From: JAJRRS01 sp965230275
GTDB taxonomy: Bacteria; Planctomycetota; Phycisphaerae; Phycisphaerales; Phycisphaeraceae
Direction: 5' to 3'
Length of the DNA stretch: 64,000 nt
Assembly (NCBI GenBank): GCA_965230275.1
Contig: CBDDKO010000002.1
Coordinates: forward strand, 1,116,001-1,180,000
Below, in pieces: positions 51,335 to 60,356 of the stretch; positions within the stretch are counted from its first letter, which is position 1; each line of letters opens with the position of its first letter. A program made the position numbers and the translations under genes. Under the pieces are notes generated by a model. That model saw only the letters and a program-made list of their open reading frames with translations, was not told the DNA's origin and ran no database searches.

Positions 51335-52410
51335 TCCTCGGCTTGTTCCGTGTCCATAGGCCGTTTACAACGCGGCCCGTACTTCACGATGATGATGAAC
51401 GGGTAGGCAAGCTGCTTGAGATAGTTGGTGATGATCCGAAGCCCGCTGACCGAGCGCTCATGCGGGAAGCGGTCGTCGTCCACACCCGTCGGGGGGTAGT
51501 CGTCGTAGTTGGTCCACTGCGTCCCGAAGATCCGGTCCCAGATGCAGAAGATCACAGCGAAGTTCTTGTCGAAGTGCTCAGGAAGGATCGAGTGATGGAC
51601 CCGGTGGCTCTGGGGTGTCACCAGGATGTAGCGTAGCGGGCCGTAGTTGGTCCGCAGGTTCGCGTGGTAGATGCGTGTGTAGGATTCGAGGATCAGCGCC
51701 AGCCAGAACGCCAGCTCGATGTTCAGGCCCAGGACAAACAGCGGCAGGAGGCTGATCGGCTTTGCGATCCAGTATTCGACCAGGTGCACCCGCAGGTCGG
51801 TGAACATGTTCATTTCTTCCTGCGAGTGGTGGATGACGTGGAAGAGCCAGAAGACCTGGATCTTGTGGCGGATGTAATGGTGGAACCAGTTCAAAAAGTC
51901 CCCGACCAGCACCGCCAGGATCACCACCCAGACGACCGGCCAGGCTTCGACCGCCTCGAGCCGGATCCCCGCCAGGAACGTCTCGCAGAACCAGTACAGC
52001 CCCTTGACCAGCACCCCGAGCATCACGACACGCACCACGCTGCCGATCACGAACCACCCGAAGAAGTCCTGGAGCATGCCCACGCTGAACACGCGCTGCC
52101 GACGCGCCGGCAGCACCTTCTCCGCCAGAAAGACCAGCAGCATCAGCAGGTACAGCCAGGGCGAGAGGAACACGCTCGCCCCCTTCTCGACCAGCGGCTG
52201 AAGCTGGCTCGGACAATACGCCTCGTAGAGGTCCATGACCGGTGTGCGGATCGGCTCGACCATATCCGAGACGGCCTGCACCATCCCGGGCTGGATCAGC
52301 AAAAGCACCACCATCACGGCGGTGGCCATCAGCACACTCACAAACGCCACGCGCCACCCCACGGCGGCGGCCAGCGGCTCGGGGTCCGGATGCACGGGTT
52401 TCTGACTCAT
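51331..52410 (-). CDS. Sterol desaturase / fatty acid hydroxylase family membrane protein
   Basis: Integral membrane di-iron oxygenase of 359 aa. The histidine clusters are HHYIRH, HVIHHSQEEMN and HRVHHS, the pattern that binds two iron atoms in this family. At least five hydrophobic helices surround them. It may hydroxylate a lipid. ATG 52410 is chosen because the hydrophobic protein starts soon after and AAAGAGA precedes it; an open frame extends 52 codons upstream. It begins a unit with the glycosyltransferase and the histidine-rich membrane protein. Confidence 0.86.
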   Translation of the reverse strand: MSQKPVHPDPEPLAAAVGWRVAFVSVLMATAVMVVLLLIQPGMVQAVSDMVEPIRTPVMDLYEAYCPSQLQPLVEKGASVFLSPWLYLLMLLVFLAEKVLPARRQRVFSVGMLQDFFGWFVIGSVVRVVMLGVLVKGLYWFCETFLAGIRLEAVEAWPVVWVVILAVLVGDFLNWFHHYIRHKIQVFWLFHVIHHSQEEMNMFTDLRVHLVEYWIAKPISLLPLFVLGLNIELAFWLALILESYTRIYHANLRTNYGPLRYILVTPQSHRVHHSILPEHFDKNFAVIFCIWDRIFGTQWTNYDDYPPTGVDDDRFPHERSVSGLRIITNYLKQLAYPFIIIVKYGPRCKRPMDTEQAEE

Positions 52411-52727
52411 GGTCTCTTTTCGCCCTGGGTGATGTTTCTTGGACTCCCGCAATAGAACCGCCCTGCAGGATGAGCGTTTTATCGGCATGATCAGGGCCGC
52501 TCTCCGCAAAGACATCTCGCGGCCACACTCAACATTGAGACAGACATCGTTGATGTAGTCAGACACCCCAAACCCTGCGGCTTACCCGCATCAACCGTAA
52601 ACAACTGCCACTATTAACTTAATGGGTCTTCATGTGGTATATTATCCGGCTGATTGCCTATCCCACTTCTTGATGAGCCTGAACCGTGAAGAATCAATGA
52701 GGCTTGCCTGAGCCCTAAGGTCACACC
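52411..52727. other. Divergent spacer without a gene
   Basis: I see no gene in these 317 bases. A possible plus-strand promoter, TTAACT (52614-52619) and TATATT (52638-52643) with an 18-nt gap, would serve the broken gene at 52728. A C-rich segment adjoins the desaturase start. Confidence 0.4.
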
Positions 52728-53110
52728 ATGAGTGCGGGCGTGGACCGCGAGAACAGCCTGGCGATGTGGTGGTCTTCGCTGATGCTGGGCGTGATGACCT
52801 GGGTGATGTATCGGCAGCGCGGGGCCCGCGGCCGGGTTGACCGCATAGCGTGGTACGGGCTGGTCGGCGGCTTCCTGTTCCTCTAGGCCGACGAAGCCTG
52901 CATGCTCCACGAGCGGCTCGGCGGCAAGATACCACTCGATGGCGTACTCCATCACGCTCGGTGGTTGCTGCTCTGGCTCCCGCCCGGAGCGATTCTGGCG
53001 ATATTCGTGCCGTGGTGCCTGTGGCGTTCATCCAGACGCCCGGTCTACGACTTCGCGCTGGGAATCGTCATATTCCTCAGCGCCGCCGGGGTTGAGATGA
53101 ACCGACAACA
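52728..53110 (+). pseudogene. Membrane protein gene broken by an in-frame TAG
   Basis: An open frame starts at ATG 52728 with TAAGGTC upstream and encodes a hydrophobic protein. It meets TAG at 52884-52886 after 52 codons and continues in the same frame with a coherent second half (ADEACMLHERLGGKI, then two hydrophobic segments WLLLWLPPGAILAI and FALGIVIFLSAAG). The joined sequence recalls planctomycete membrane proteins with an ADE/DE...HERLG motif. A single change (for example TCG to TAG) would explain it. The C-terminal end is unclear and runs toward the FMN reductase gene on the other strand. Confidence 0.6.
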
Positions 53111-53147
53111 GACGATATCAATACATGCGCCGCGACCGACACCGGCG

Positions 53148-53693
53148 TCACCGGGCCGGATCGACCCGGACGCCTTGCATCGCCTCCGCCAAGCCAAGCG
53201 ATGTCTCGCACAGCTCACGTGTCCTGAGCATGACCGCCTCGTTGAGTTGGTCATCGCCCTCAAAGTGATCGCCCGTGGCGTACACGAACCTCGGCACGAT
53301 CAGGCAGCGGAAGTCCAGCATCAGGCTGTTCGCCAGCGACATCACCGACATGTAACTGCCCTGGCCGCCCGCGGCACAGATAAACCCGACGACCTTGTTC
53401 GTCCACGATCGCCCGGTCAGCTCGATCAGGTTCTTCGCCGCCGCGTTCACGTCGTAGTTGTAGATCGGCACGGTGAGCAGGATCGGGTCTGAATTCACCA
53501 CCAGCTGAGACATCGGCGCGACGTTCTCCTGCTGATACGCCGCGCCCCCGTCGCAGATCGGCAGCGGTGTCTGCCTCAGGTCCACGAGTTGGACGTCCGA
53601 CGAAGTTTCTCCGAAGACCTCGTGCGCAAACGCCGCCAGCTTCGCCGATCGGCTGCCGGGATTTAACGAGCAACTGATGACAAGTGGTTTCAT
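53148..53693 (-). CDS. NADPH-dependent FMN reductase family protein
   Basis: Flavodoxin-like reductase of 181 aa. The phosphate-binding loop SCSLNPGSRSAKLA lies at the N-terminus, and VPIYNYDVNAAAKNLIEL with FICAAGGQGSYMS supply the flavin ring contacts. It is cytosolic and probably reduces quinones, azo compounds or flavin; the substrate is unknown. ATG 53693 is preferred because it starts the fold exactly; a longer frame begins upstream. Confidence 0.87.
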   Translation of the reverse strand: MKPLVISCSLNPGSRSAKLAAFAHEVFGETSSDVQLVDLRQTPLPICDGGAAYQQENVAPMSQLVVNSDPILLTVPIYNYDVNAAAKNLIELTGRSWTNKVVGFICAAGGQGSYMSVMSLANSLMLDFRCLIVPRFVYATGDHFEGDDQLNEAVMLRTRELCETSLGLAEAMQGVRVDPAR

Positions 53694-53801
53694 GCCCGGA
53701 TTATAGACCACCCGCAAGCCACGCGTCCGCCGATTGGGCTTGATCATTGCCCGCACACCTTCGCCGGTGGTATAGTGACACTCAACCTAGCAAGGGGACT
53801 T

Positions 53802-54266
53802 ATGATGCAACACACCCATATTGTTTACACCATCGCCGTCACCGGCTTACTCCTGCCATGCCTCGCATCAACCGCCCTCGGCGATACCGGGGTCGAGCCG
53901 GCCCCTGAGCCGGCGGTCGAAGCCGCGCCCATCGAAGTAGCCGGCGAGCCCCAGCCCGGCACGCCCATCAGCATGGACCGCTCGCACTGGCCCCGCATCG
54001 TCATCACCCCCGCCGACGGCTCCGTCACACACGACCCGCACTACGTCGGCAGCGTCCCGATGCGCGACGACGAGGTCAGCCCGCTGCATGCCCCCGACCC
54101 AGTCTGGCAGATACAGGAAGCGCTCATCGGTGCAGACGCCGACAACCTGAGCGGCGAAAACCTCACCGACCTGGTCACCCAGCCCTTCATCGGCCTGGCG
54201 CGCATGGTGCTCCTCCCCTTCCAGGCCGTGATCCAGCACCCCTGGGCCGACGCAACCTCGCCGTGA
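53802..54266 (+). CDS. Hypothetical exported protein
   Basis: Protein of 154 aa with a signal peptide (hydrophobic core TIAVTGLLLPCLAS, cleavage near STALG-D). A Pro/Glu/Ala-rich linker follows, then a short conserved-looking region rich in Asp and Pro. I recognise no domain. Tandem ATGs follow AAGGGGA at 53802 and 53805. It precedes the beta-galactosidase gene by 56 bases in the same direction. Confidence 0.65.
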   Translation: MMQHTHIVYTIAVTGLLLPCLASTALGDTGVEPAPEPAVEAAPIEVAGEPQPGTPISMDRSHWPRIVITPADGSVTHDPHYVGSVPMRDDEVSPLHAPDPVWQIQEALIGADADNLSGENLTDLVTQPFIGLARMVLLPFQAVIQHPWADATSP

Positions 54267-54322
54267 AGAAAACACGACTCACTTATCCACGCACAACCAA
54301 ATAAACCCTCAGGCGTATCCCT

Positions 54323-57103
54323 ATGGCTAACATCAGCTACGACCGCCAGTGCTTCTCTATAGATAACCGCCGCGTCTGGCTGGTCAGCGGCGCGATCCAC
54401 TACACGCGCACCCCCCGCGAGCTGTGGCGCAAACGCATCCGCGCCGCGAAGCAGGCCGGGCTCAACTGCGTCGAGACCTATGTCTTCTGGAACGCACACG
54501 AGAAGTCGCCCGGCGACTTCGACTTTTCACACGACCTGGACCTCCGCGCCTTTATCAAAATCATCGGCGAGGAAGGCCTGTTCTGCATCCTCCGGCCCGG
54601 GCCCTACATCTGCGCCGAATGGGACTTCGGCGGCCTCCCGCCCTGGCTCAGCGATATCGACGGCGTCAAGCTGCGCCAGGCCAACGGCCCGTTCCTCGAA
54701 GCCTGCGCACGCTACATCCGTGAAGTCATGCAGCAGGTCAAAGACCTGCAAATCACCTCGTCTCGCTCGACCGACACCGACTGGTCCCACCTCGCCGCAC
54801 GCACCGACCAAGGCGGCTACCGCGGCGAGGGCGGCGGGCCCATCATCATGATGCAGGCGGAAAACGAGTGGTTCTGCCACAGCGATGAGCAGCACGACAA
54901 GTACCTCCTCGAAGGCGTCCGCCACCTGCGAGAGAACGGCTGCACCGTCCCGATCAACAACTGCAACAACCTCTGGCAGCCGATCGACGGCACGATCGAT
55001 ACATGGAACGGCAAACGCCACCTCGCCGCCAACATGCGCCAACTCGCCGCCGTCAACCCCGACGCGCCGCGCATGGTCACCGAGCTGTGGACCGGCTGGT
55101 TCGATCAATGGGGCAACACGCACCACACCAAGGACACGCCCGGCGACGTCCTGCACCGCCTGGCCGGCACGCTCGCCACCGGCGCGATGTTCAACCTCTA
55201 CATGTTCCACGGCGGGACCAACTTCGGCTTCACCGGCGGCCGCACGATCACCACGCGCGACTGCTTCCAGACTACCAGCTACGACTACAACGCCCCGCTC
55301 TCCGAAGCCGGCGGTCGGCCAGACATGTACCGGGCCGTTAAACGCATCGCCACCTTCACCAGCCACTTCCACCAGCTCTTTGCCAACCTGGGCGACACAC
55401 CCCCCCACGCATCGATCGCGCCCGACGGCGACCATCCCCCCGCCGTCATGCACGCCACCGGCTCACGCGGTGACGCCGTCTTCATCCTCAAGCACAAGGA
55501 CGACAAGACCAACGAACTGCCCGTCCTCCTGCCGGACGGCCGGACCCTGCCCGTCACGCTTGGTGACGACCGCGCCGCCTGGCTCGTCCTCAATACGCCG
55601 CTGCCCACCGGCCAGACACTCGACTACACCAACCTCCGCCCCTTCGCGCTCATCGGCAGCCGGATGCTCGTGCTCTTCGCGCCCGCCGGTTCGCAAGGAT
55701 TGATCTCGATCGACGGCGCACCGATCACGGTCAAAGTCCCCGCCGGGAAGCAGCCGCACATTCAGGTCATCGACGACCTCACCGTCGTCACGCTCAGCGA
55801 TGAGCAGGCCGACGCCGCCTACCCGCTCGACGATGGCCTGGTCATCGGCGCGGCAGAACTTGATGAAGACAACCAGCCCGTGGCCATGAAGGGCTGGGCG
55901 ACGCGCTTCCACATCGACCTGAGCGGCAAACTCAACAAGCAGAAGCAAACCGCATCGCGCAAGCCCGCTGCCCCCAAGCTCACCGGCTGGCAGCACGCGC
56001 CGCTTGATACCCTACTTGACGGCACCGATCCCGCGTACGAACCGATCGACGGTCCCGCGCCGCTCGAATCACTCGGCCAAGCCTACGGCTACGGCTGGTA
56101 TCGCGTCCCCGTCAACAAGATCAACGCCGGCAAGCTCCTCTGGCCCCAGGCCGGCGACCGCTTGCACGTCTATCAGGACGGCAAACTCAAGTCCGTCCTC
56201 GGACACGGCCCCGACGCCGAGTTCGGACCCGCCGCACTCAAACTCGACGGCCAACTCACCGTCCTCGCCGACAACCTCGGCCGGTTCAACTACGGCCAGG
56301 ACGTCGGCGAACGCAAAGGCGTCTTCGGTCTTCCCTACAAAGTCTCGCCCATCAAACTCGCTAAACCCAAGATCACTAACCGCCCCGCGCCCGACCCGTT
56401 CGCACTCACCGGCTACGTCTACGGCCAGCACCAGAGCGAGCCCCGACCCGCGCAGGCCCTCTCCTGGACCGTCTCGCCCGACGGCCGCAAACCCTTGATC
56501 CTCGAGTTCGACGGCCTGCCGATCAGCGCCGTGGTTGAAGTCAACGGCGAGCCCGTCGCCCTACATAGCGCCCTCCAAGGCAACCGCTTTAACCGCCTGG
56601 TCCTTACACCCGGTGAAGGCCCGACCAAGGGCGGTAAGAACACGATCACCCTAGCGCTCTACGAGCCCCTGCCCGACGGCATCGACCCGAACAAGCACCT
56701 GCGCTGCTACAAAGTCACCGAGATCGTCAGCAACACACGCGGGCAGTGGTCGTTCAGCAAGTGGTCGCCCCCGGAAGATGACGCCTTCACGTCACTACCC
56801 ACCAGCACACCCGCCCAGCCCGCCTGGTTCCGCGCCTCGTTCAGCGTCAAGCAAGCCGACGTCCCGTTATGGCTGGAACCGGTCGGCATGAGTAAGGGTC
56901 AGCTCTACCTCAACGGCCACAACCTCGGCCGATTCTGGGTCGCCACCCGCACCGGCAAGAAAGTCCCGCCCCAACACGCCTACTACCTCCCCGAACCCTG
57001 GCTGCACACCAACCAGCCCAACGAACTGCTCATCTTCGACGAGCACGGCAAACTGCCAACCAAGTGCAAACTCGTCTACAACCCCAACGGGCCTTATGGA
57101 TGA
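54323..57103 (+). CDS. Beta-galactosidase, glycoside hydrolase family 35
   Basis: GH35 enzyme of 926 aa. The TIM barrel begins at about residue 15 with VSGAIHYTR. The acid/base Glu is E182 in QAENEW, and the nucleophile is E254 in TELWTGWF. RPGPYICAEWDFGGLPPWL near 91-109 is a GH35 block. The C-terminal 500 residues hold beta-sandwich jelly-roll domains. No signal peptide is seen, so it may be cytosolic or exported by another route. It acts on terminal beta-galactosides. It is followed by a repeat-rich spacer. Confidence 0.92.
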   Translation: MANISYDRQCFSIDNRRVWLVSGAIHYTRTPRELWRKRIRAAKQAGLNCVETYVFWNAHEKSPGDFDFSHDLDLRAFIKIIGEEGLFCILRPGPYICAEWDFGGLPPWLSDIDGVKLRQANGPFLEACARYIREVMQQVKDLQITSSRSTDTDWSHLAARTDQGGYRGEGGGPIIMMQAENEWFCHSDEQHDKYLLEGVRHLRENGCTVPINNCNNLWQPIDGTIDTWNGKRHLAANMRQLAAVNPDAPRMVTELWTGWFDQWGNTHHTKDTPGDVLHRLAGTLATGAMFNLYMFHGGTNFGFTGGRTITTRDCFQTTSYDYNAPLSEAGGRPDMYRAVKRIATFTSHFHQLFANLGDTPPHASIAPDGDHPPAVMHATGSRGDAVFILKHKDDKTNELPVLLPDGRTLPVTLGDDRAAWLVLNTPLPTGQTLDYTNLRPFALIGSRMLVLFAPAGSQGLISIDGAPITVKVPAGKQPHIQVIDDLTVVTLSDEQADAAYPLDDGLVIGAAELDEDNQPVAMKGWATRFHIDLSGKLNKQKQTASRKPAAPKLTGWQHAPLDTLLDGTDPAYEPIDGPAPLESLGQAYGYGWYRVPVNKINAGKLLWPQAGDRLHVYQDGKLKSVLGHGPDAEFGPAALKLDGQLTVLADNLGRFNYGQDVGERKGVFGLPYKVSPIKLAKPKITNRPAPDPFALTGYVYGQHQSEPRPAQALSWTVSPDGRKPLILEFDGLPISAVVEVNGEPVALHSALQGNRFNRLVLTPGEGPTKGGKNTITLALYEPLPDGIDPNKHLRCYKVTEIVSNTRGQWSFSKWSPPEDDAFTSLPTSTPAQPAWFRASFSVKQADVPLWLEPVGMSKGQLYLNGHNLGRFWVATRTGKKVPPQHAYYLPEPWLHTNQPNELLIFDEHGKLPTKCKLVYNPNGPYG

Positions 57104-57106
57104 TGC

Positions 57107-57300
57107 TTCACCACAGAGACCACAGAGCACACAGAGATACGGAGATAGGACAAGCATTTGAAACAGGGATGAACACGGATAAACACTGATAATGCATCAA
57201 GGCGGAGATACAGATTCTAATTCTTCATCCGTGTGTATCCGTGTTCATCCCTGTTCCCACCTTCTTCTCCGTGCCTCTGTGTCTCCGTGGGCTCCGTGAT
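57107..57300. repeat. Nested inverted word-repeat element upstream of mogA
   Basis: The outer arms consist of CACAGAG/ACGGAGA words (57107-57145 and 57266-57300, approximate complements). An inner pair has a 20-base exact inverted core at 57162-57181 and 57236-57255 and extends to about 33 nt with mismatches. No gene is present. The layout resembles the arms of the four-helix-bundle cassettes without their gene. Confidence 0.8.
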
Positions 57301-57335
57301 ATAGTTCGTCAACCTGAACGACACAGGATCAAACA

Positions 57336-57878
57336 TTGAACTCAGACGCATCCTCCCAACATCACGACCTCGCCCAGGGCAAGACCGCCCGCTGCGCCGT
57401 CCTGACCGTCAGTGACACCCGCCAGACCGACAGCGACACCGGCGGCAAGCTCATCATCGACGCCCTCAAACAAGCCGGCCACACCGTCACCGACTACACC
57501 ATCACCAAAGACGACCCCACCCAGATCCAAGCCCAACTCAAGTCCTGGCTCGGCACCGCCGACCAGCCACCAGCCACCAACCACCAGCCACCCGACTTAA
57601 TTGTCACCACCGGCGGCACCGGCATCGCACGACGCGACACCACCGTCGAGGTCGTCCGCCGACTGCTTGATAAGGAACTCGAAGGCTTCGGCGAGCTGTT
57701 CCGCATGCTCAGCTACGACCAGGTCGGCCCCGCCGCCATGCTCAGCCGAGCCGTCGCCGGCCTCGCCGACGAAACCCTCATCTTCACCTTGCCGGGTTCC
57801 CCCAACGCCGTCCGCCTCGCCATGGAAAAACTCATCCTCCCCGAACTACCGCACATGGTGTGGGAACGTGCGCGATGA
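57336..57878 (+). CDS. Molybdopterin adenylyltransferase, MogA/MoaB family
   Basis: MogA/MoaB-fold protein of 180 aa that adenylylates molybdopterin in molybdenum cofactor synthesis. Segments LTVSDTR, DLIVTTGGTGIARRD and LPGSPNAVRLAMEKLILPEL are typical. The start is TTG 57336 after AGGATC. Near residues 77-86 the chain carries an extra Pro/Gln-rich segment (ADQPPATNHQPPD) encoded by CAGCCACC word repeats at 57563-57592 just before the conserved TTGGTG loop. This looks like a repeat inserted in frame. Confidence 0.9.
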   Translation: MNSDASSQHHDLAQGKTARCAVLTVSDTRQTDSDTGGKLIIDALKQAGHTVTDYTITKDDPTQIQAQLKSWLGTADQPPATNHQPPDLIVTTGGTGIARRDTTVEVVRRLLDKELEGFGELFRMLSYDQVGPAAMLSRAVAGLADETLIFTLPGSPNAVRLAMEKLILPELPHMVWERAR

Positions 57879-57891
57879 AGAGAGAGCAAGA

Positions 57892-58470
57892 ATGAAGTGG
57901 TGGCCAAGAGCACGCTACAAACAAATTGTGTGCGTCTTATTAATCGCACCAGTCCTACTAGCGCTACCTGCTGCCTATGGACTTCTTTACTTCGATCATG
58001 ACTCACTACGGGCATTTCTGATCGGCGTCCTATTTCTGCTACATCTATCCGCCATTACAGGGATACTTCTTGCTACCTGGCTCATACCATATCTTGAATC
58101 CGGTGACGACAAATTCAACTTCACGGTGTCTCCCAAGGCCACACTCAGACGGCATAGAAGTAGCTTGATGTTTGCTCCAGTCGTCGTACTGGTGTTGACA
58201 GCTTTGTTTCTGATCGATGCTTTCGTAGCCTGCATTAGCATAGGAATTCTGTGTATACCCTCTATCATCATCGGAACAAAGTTGAAACCCCGCATGATTC
58301 TCCTTGCACGAAGACGTTGTCTATGTTTTGAGTGCGGATACGATCTGCGTGGCAATCCTGACGCGACAGCATGCCCGGAATGTGGGGCGGAGGTGCCGCG
58401 ATTGGATAATGCGTATGGTGAGTCCGCCGACCACCCCGGCCAAGGCCCTTCGGGCCATGACCGGGCTTGA
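57892..58470 (+). CDS. Membrane protein with C-terminal zinc ribbon
   Basis: Protein of 192 aa with four hydrophobic helices (about residues 10-28, 38-58, 90-110 and 112-130) and a C-terminal zinc ribbon CFECGYDLRGN...CPECG. The CGYDLRGN ribbon is common in planctomycete proteins. Base composition is lower in GC than the neighbours. The start ATG 57892 lies 14 bases after the mogA stop. No function is known. Confidence 0.75.
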   Translation: MKWWPRARYKQIVCVLLIAPVLLALPAAYGLLYFDHDSLRAFLIGVLFLLHLSAITGILLATWLIPYLESGDDKFNFTVSPKATLRRHRSSLMFAPVVVLVLTALFLIDAFVACISIGILCIPSIIIGTKLKPRMILLARRRCLCFECGYDLRGNPDATACPECGAEVPRLDNAYGESADHPGQGPSGHDRA

Positions 58471-58606
58471 GGGTTCGTTTACTTCACATCTCATCCCCCG
58501 AATCCCCAACCCCTAATCCCTAATCCCTAATCCGTGTCCATCCCTGTCCCCCTCTCCTCATCTCCGCATCTTGGCGGTTCCTCCCCGACCGACCTACAAT
58601 AGGTTC

Positions 58607-58933
58607 ATGAGTGAGCAGACCTCCGAAACCAAAAAACCCGTCCTGGAGACGGTCGAGCCGATCGGCAAGCGGGTGTTGATCCGCAAGGACCAGGACAAGA
58701 AGCAGACCAAGAGCGGCATCCACCTGCCGGACAAGATCGAGATCCCCACGCTGACCGGGCGGGTGGTCGAGGTCTCGGCCGAGGTGTCCGCCGACTCGAA
58801 CTACCCGATCAACCAGTACGACCGGGTGCTGTTCAACCCCAAGGAGGCGATCCCCGTGGACTTCGAGGGCGACAACCGCCTGTTCGTCGTCCCCGTCGAG
58901 AACATCGTCGCCGTGTTCCGGAAAGCCGACTGA
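58607..58933 (+). CDS. GroES-like co-chaperonin
   Basis: Cpn10-fold protein of 108 aa. The pattern PIGKRVLIRKDQ, SGIHLPD, TGRVVEV and the C-terminal LFVVPVENIVAVF matches GroES. The mobile-loop region is shifted (KKQTKSGIHLPDKIEIPT) compared with the classical loop, and no groEL lies next to it, so it may be a paralogue with its own role. ATG 58607 has an AGG site 5 nt upstream. Confidence 0.82.
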   Translation: MSEQTSETKKPVLETVEPIGKRVLIRKDQDKKQTKSGIHLPDKIEIPTLTGRVVEVSAEVSADSNYPINQYDRVLFNPKEAIPVDFEGDNRLFVVPVENIVAVFRKAD

Positions 58934-58996
58934 CCTACCCCAAAGCCCGCCCGCTCCCGCGGGTGGGACCGCAAACGAGCACACCCTCCAACCCAC

Positions 58997-60337
58997 ATGC
59001 CAAGCGAGCCCATCACCATCCAGCCGCTCGAGCGCCCGTTCGACGTGACCTTCCCCGACCCCGATGCTTCCGGGGGGGCTGTCCCGCCGATCCCGGGCTC
59101 CAAGAGCCTGACCAACCGCGCCCTGCTATTAGCGGCGCTGGCCGAAGGCACAAGCACCCTCACCGGCGTGCTGTTCTCCGACGACTCGCGCGTGATGATC
59201 CAGGCCCTTAAGGACCTTGGCTTTAAACTCGACGTCGATGAAGACAGCCACACCGTCACCGTCCACGGCCAAGGCGGCGTCATCCCCGCTAAAGAGGCCA
59301 AGCTGCACCTGGGCAACGCCGGCACCGCCATGCGCTTCCTCACCGCCGCCTGCTGTTTGGGCGAGCCCGGAAGTGTATACGAACTCGACGGCATCCCAAG
59401 AATGAGAGAACGCCCCATCGGCGAACTCGTCGAGCCCCTCCGTCAACTCGGCGCAAAAATCGAATACCTCGGCAACGACGGCTATCCCCCACTCCGCATA
59501 GCCGCTTGCGGCTTAGCGGGGGGAGTGCTTGAGATGGAACCGACACTCAGCAGCCAGTTCATCAGCGCGCTGCTTCAGATCGCGCCTTGCATGCCCCAAG
59601 GCCTGACGATCAACTTCCGTGGGCCACTGACAAGTGAACCCTATGTCCGAATGACGCTCAAGCTAATGTGTCAGTTTGGTGCGAAAGCCACAGACAACCT
59701 TGAGGCGAATCAAGCATCCGTGGAATCCGGTGGATACTCAAACTGCAGCTACCCCATCGAACCCGACGCGAGCAACGCCAGTTACTTTCTGGCTGCTGCG
59801 GCCGCTTATCCCGGCAGTCGATGTGTGATTAACAACCTTGGCAGCCACAGCCTGCAGGGAGACGTCGGCTTCGGTGAAGTGCTTGACCAAATGGGTATCA
59901 GCTTTACTGCCACCGGCAAGGATGTCAGCACCACCTCGGATACGGCTTCGCGCCTTCGCGGTTATACAGCCGATCTCAACCACATCCCCGACGCCGCGAT
60001 GACGATCGCGACGCTAGCCGTCCTGGCCGAGGGACCGACCACGATCCGCAACGTCGGGAACTGGCGTGTAAAAGAGACCGACCGCATGGCCGCGATGGAA
60101 ACCGAGCTTCGCAAACTCGGCGCGACTGTCACGGTCAACGGCGACGACATCACGATCACCCCTCCGCCGGATGGCAGGATCACCCCGGCCGCGATCGACA
60201 CCTACGACGACCACCGCATGGCCATGGCGTTTGCCGTCATTGGACTAAACCAACCCGGTGTCACCATCAACGACCCGGACTGCGTCAACAAGACGTTCCC
60301 CGACTTCTTCAAGTATCTTGAGTACCTCAGGCAATGA
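58997..60337 (+). CDS. aroA: 3-phosphoshikimate 1-carboxyvinyltransferase (EPSP synthase)
   Basis: EPSP synthase of 446 aa in the shikimate pathway. Key segments are PGSKSLTNRALLLAAL near residue 35, LGNAGTAMRFLTA near 102, the RMRERPIGEL region and the C-terminal DDHRMAMAFAVIGL. All phosphate-binding lysines and arginines that I can place are present. The sequence from 59500 to 59516 (encoding IAACGLAGG) contains a hairpin word AGCCGC-TT-GCGGCT-TAGC, so a palindrome sits inside the reading frame. The ABC transporter gene starts 19 bases after the stop. Confidence 0.95.
   Translation: MPSEPITIQPLERPFDVTFPDPDASGGAVPPIPGSKSLTNRALLLAALAEGTSTLTGVLFSDDSRVMIQALKDLGFKLDVDEDSHTVTVHGQGGVIPAKEAKLHLGNAGTAMRFLTAACCLGEPGSVYELDGIPRMRERPIGELVEPLRQLGAKIEYLGNDGYPPLRIAACGLAGGVLEMEPTLSSQFISALLQIAPCMPQGLTINFRGPLTSEPYVRMTLKLMCQFGAKATDNLEANQASVESGGYSNCSYPIEPDASNASYFLAAAAAYPGSRCVINNLGSHSLQGDVGFGEVLDQMGISFTATGKDVSTTSDTASRLRGYTADLNHIPDAAMTIATLAVLAEGPTTIRNVGNWRVKETDRMAAMETELRKLGATVTVNGDDITITPPPDGRITPAAIDTYDDHRMAMAFAVIGLNQPGVTINDPDCVNKTFPDFFKYLEYLRQ
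59500..59516. repeat. Palindromic word inside aroA
   Basis: AGCCGC (59500-59505) pairs with GCGGCT (59508-59513) and is followed by AGC. The element is in frame and encodes part of a surface loop. It matches the word at 23192-23205. Confidence 0.5.
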
Positions 60338-60356
60338 CCCGACCGTCGAGCCACGC

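Noticed and set aside
52884..52886. Pyrrolysine or programmed TAG read-through
   Set aside because: No pyrrolysine genes are visible, TAG is used as a normal stop in other genes here (for example permease and rplX), and a point mutation is simpler.
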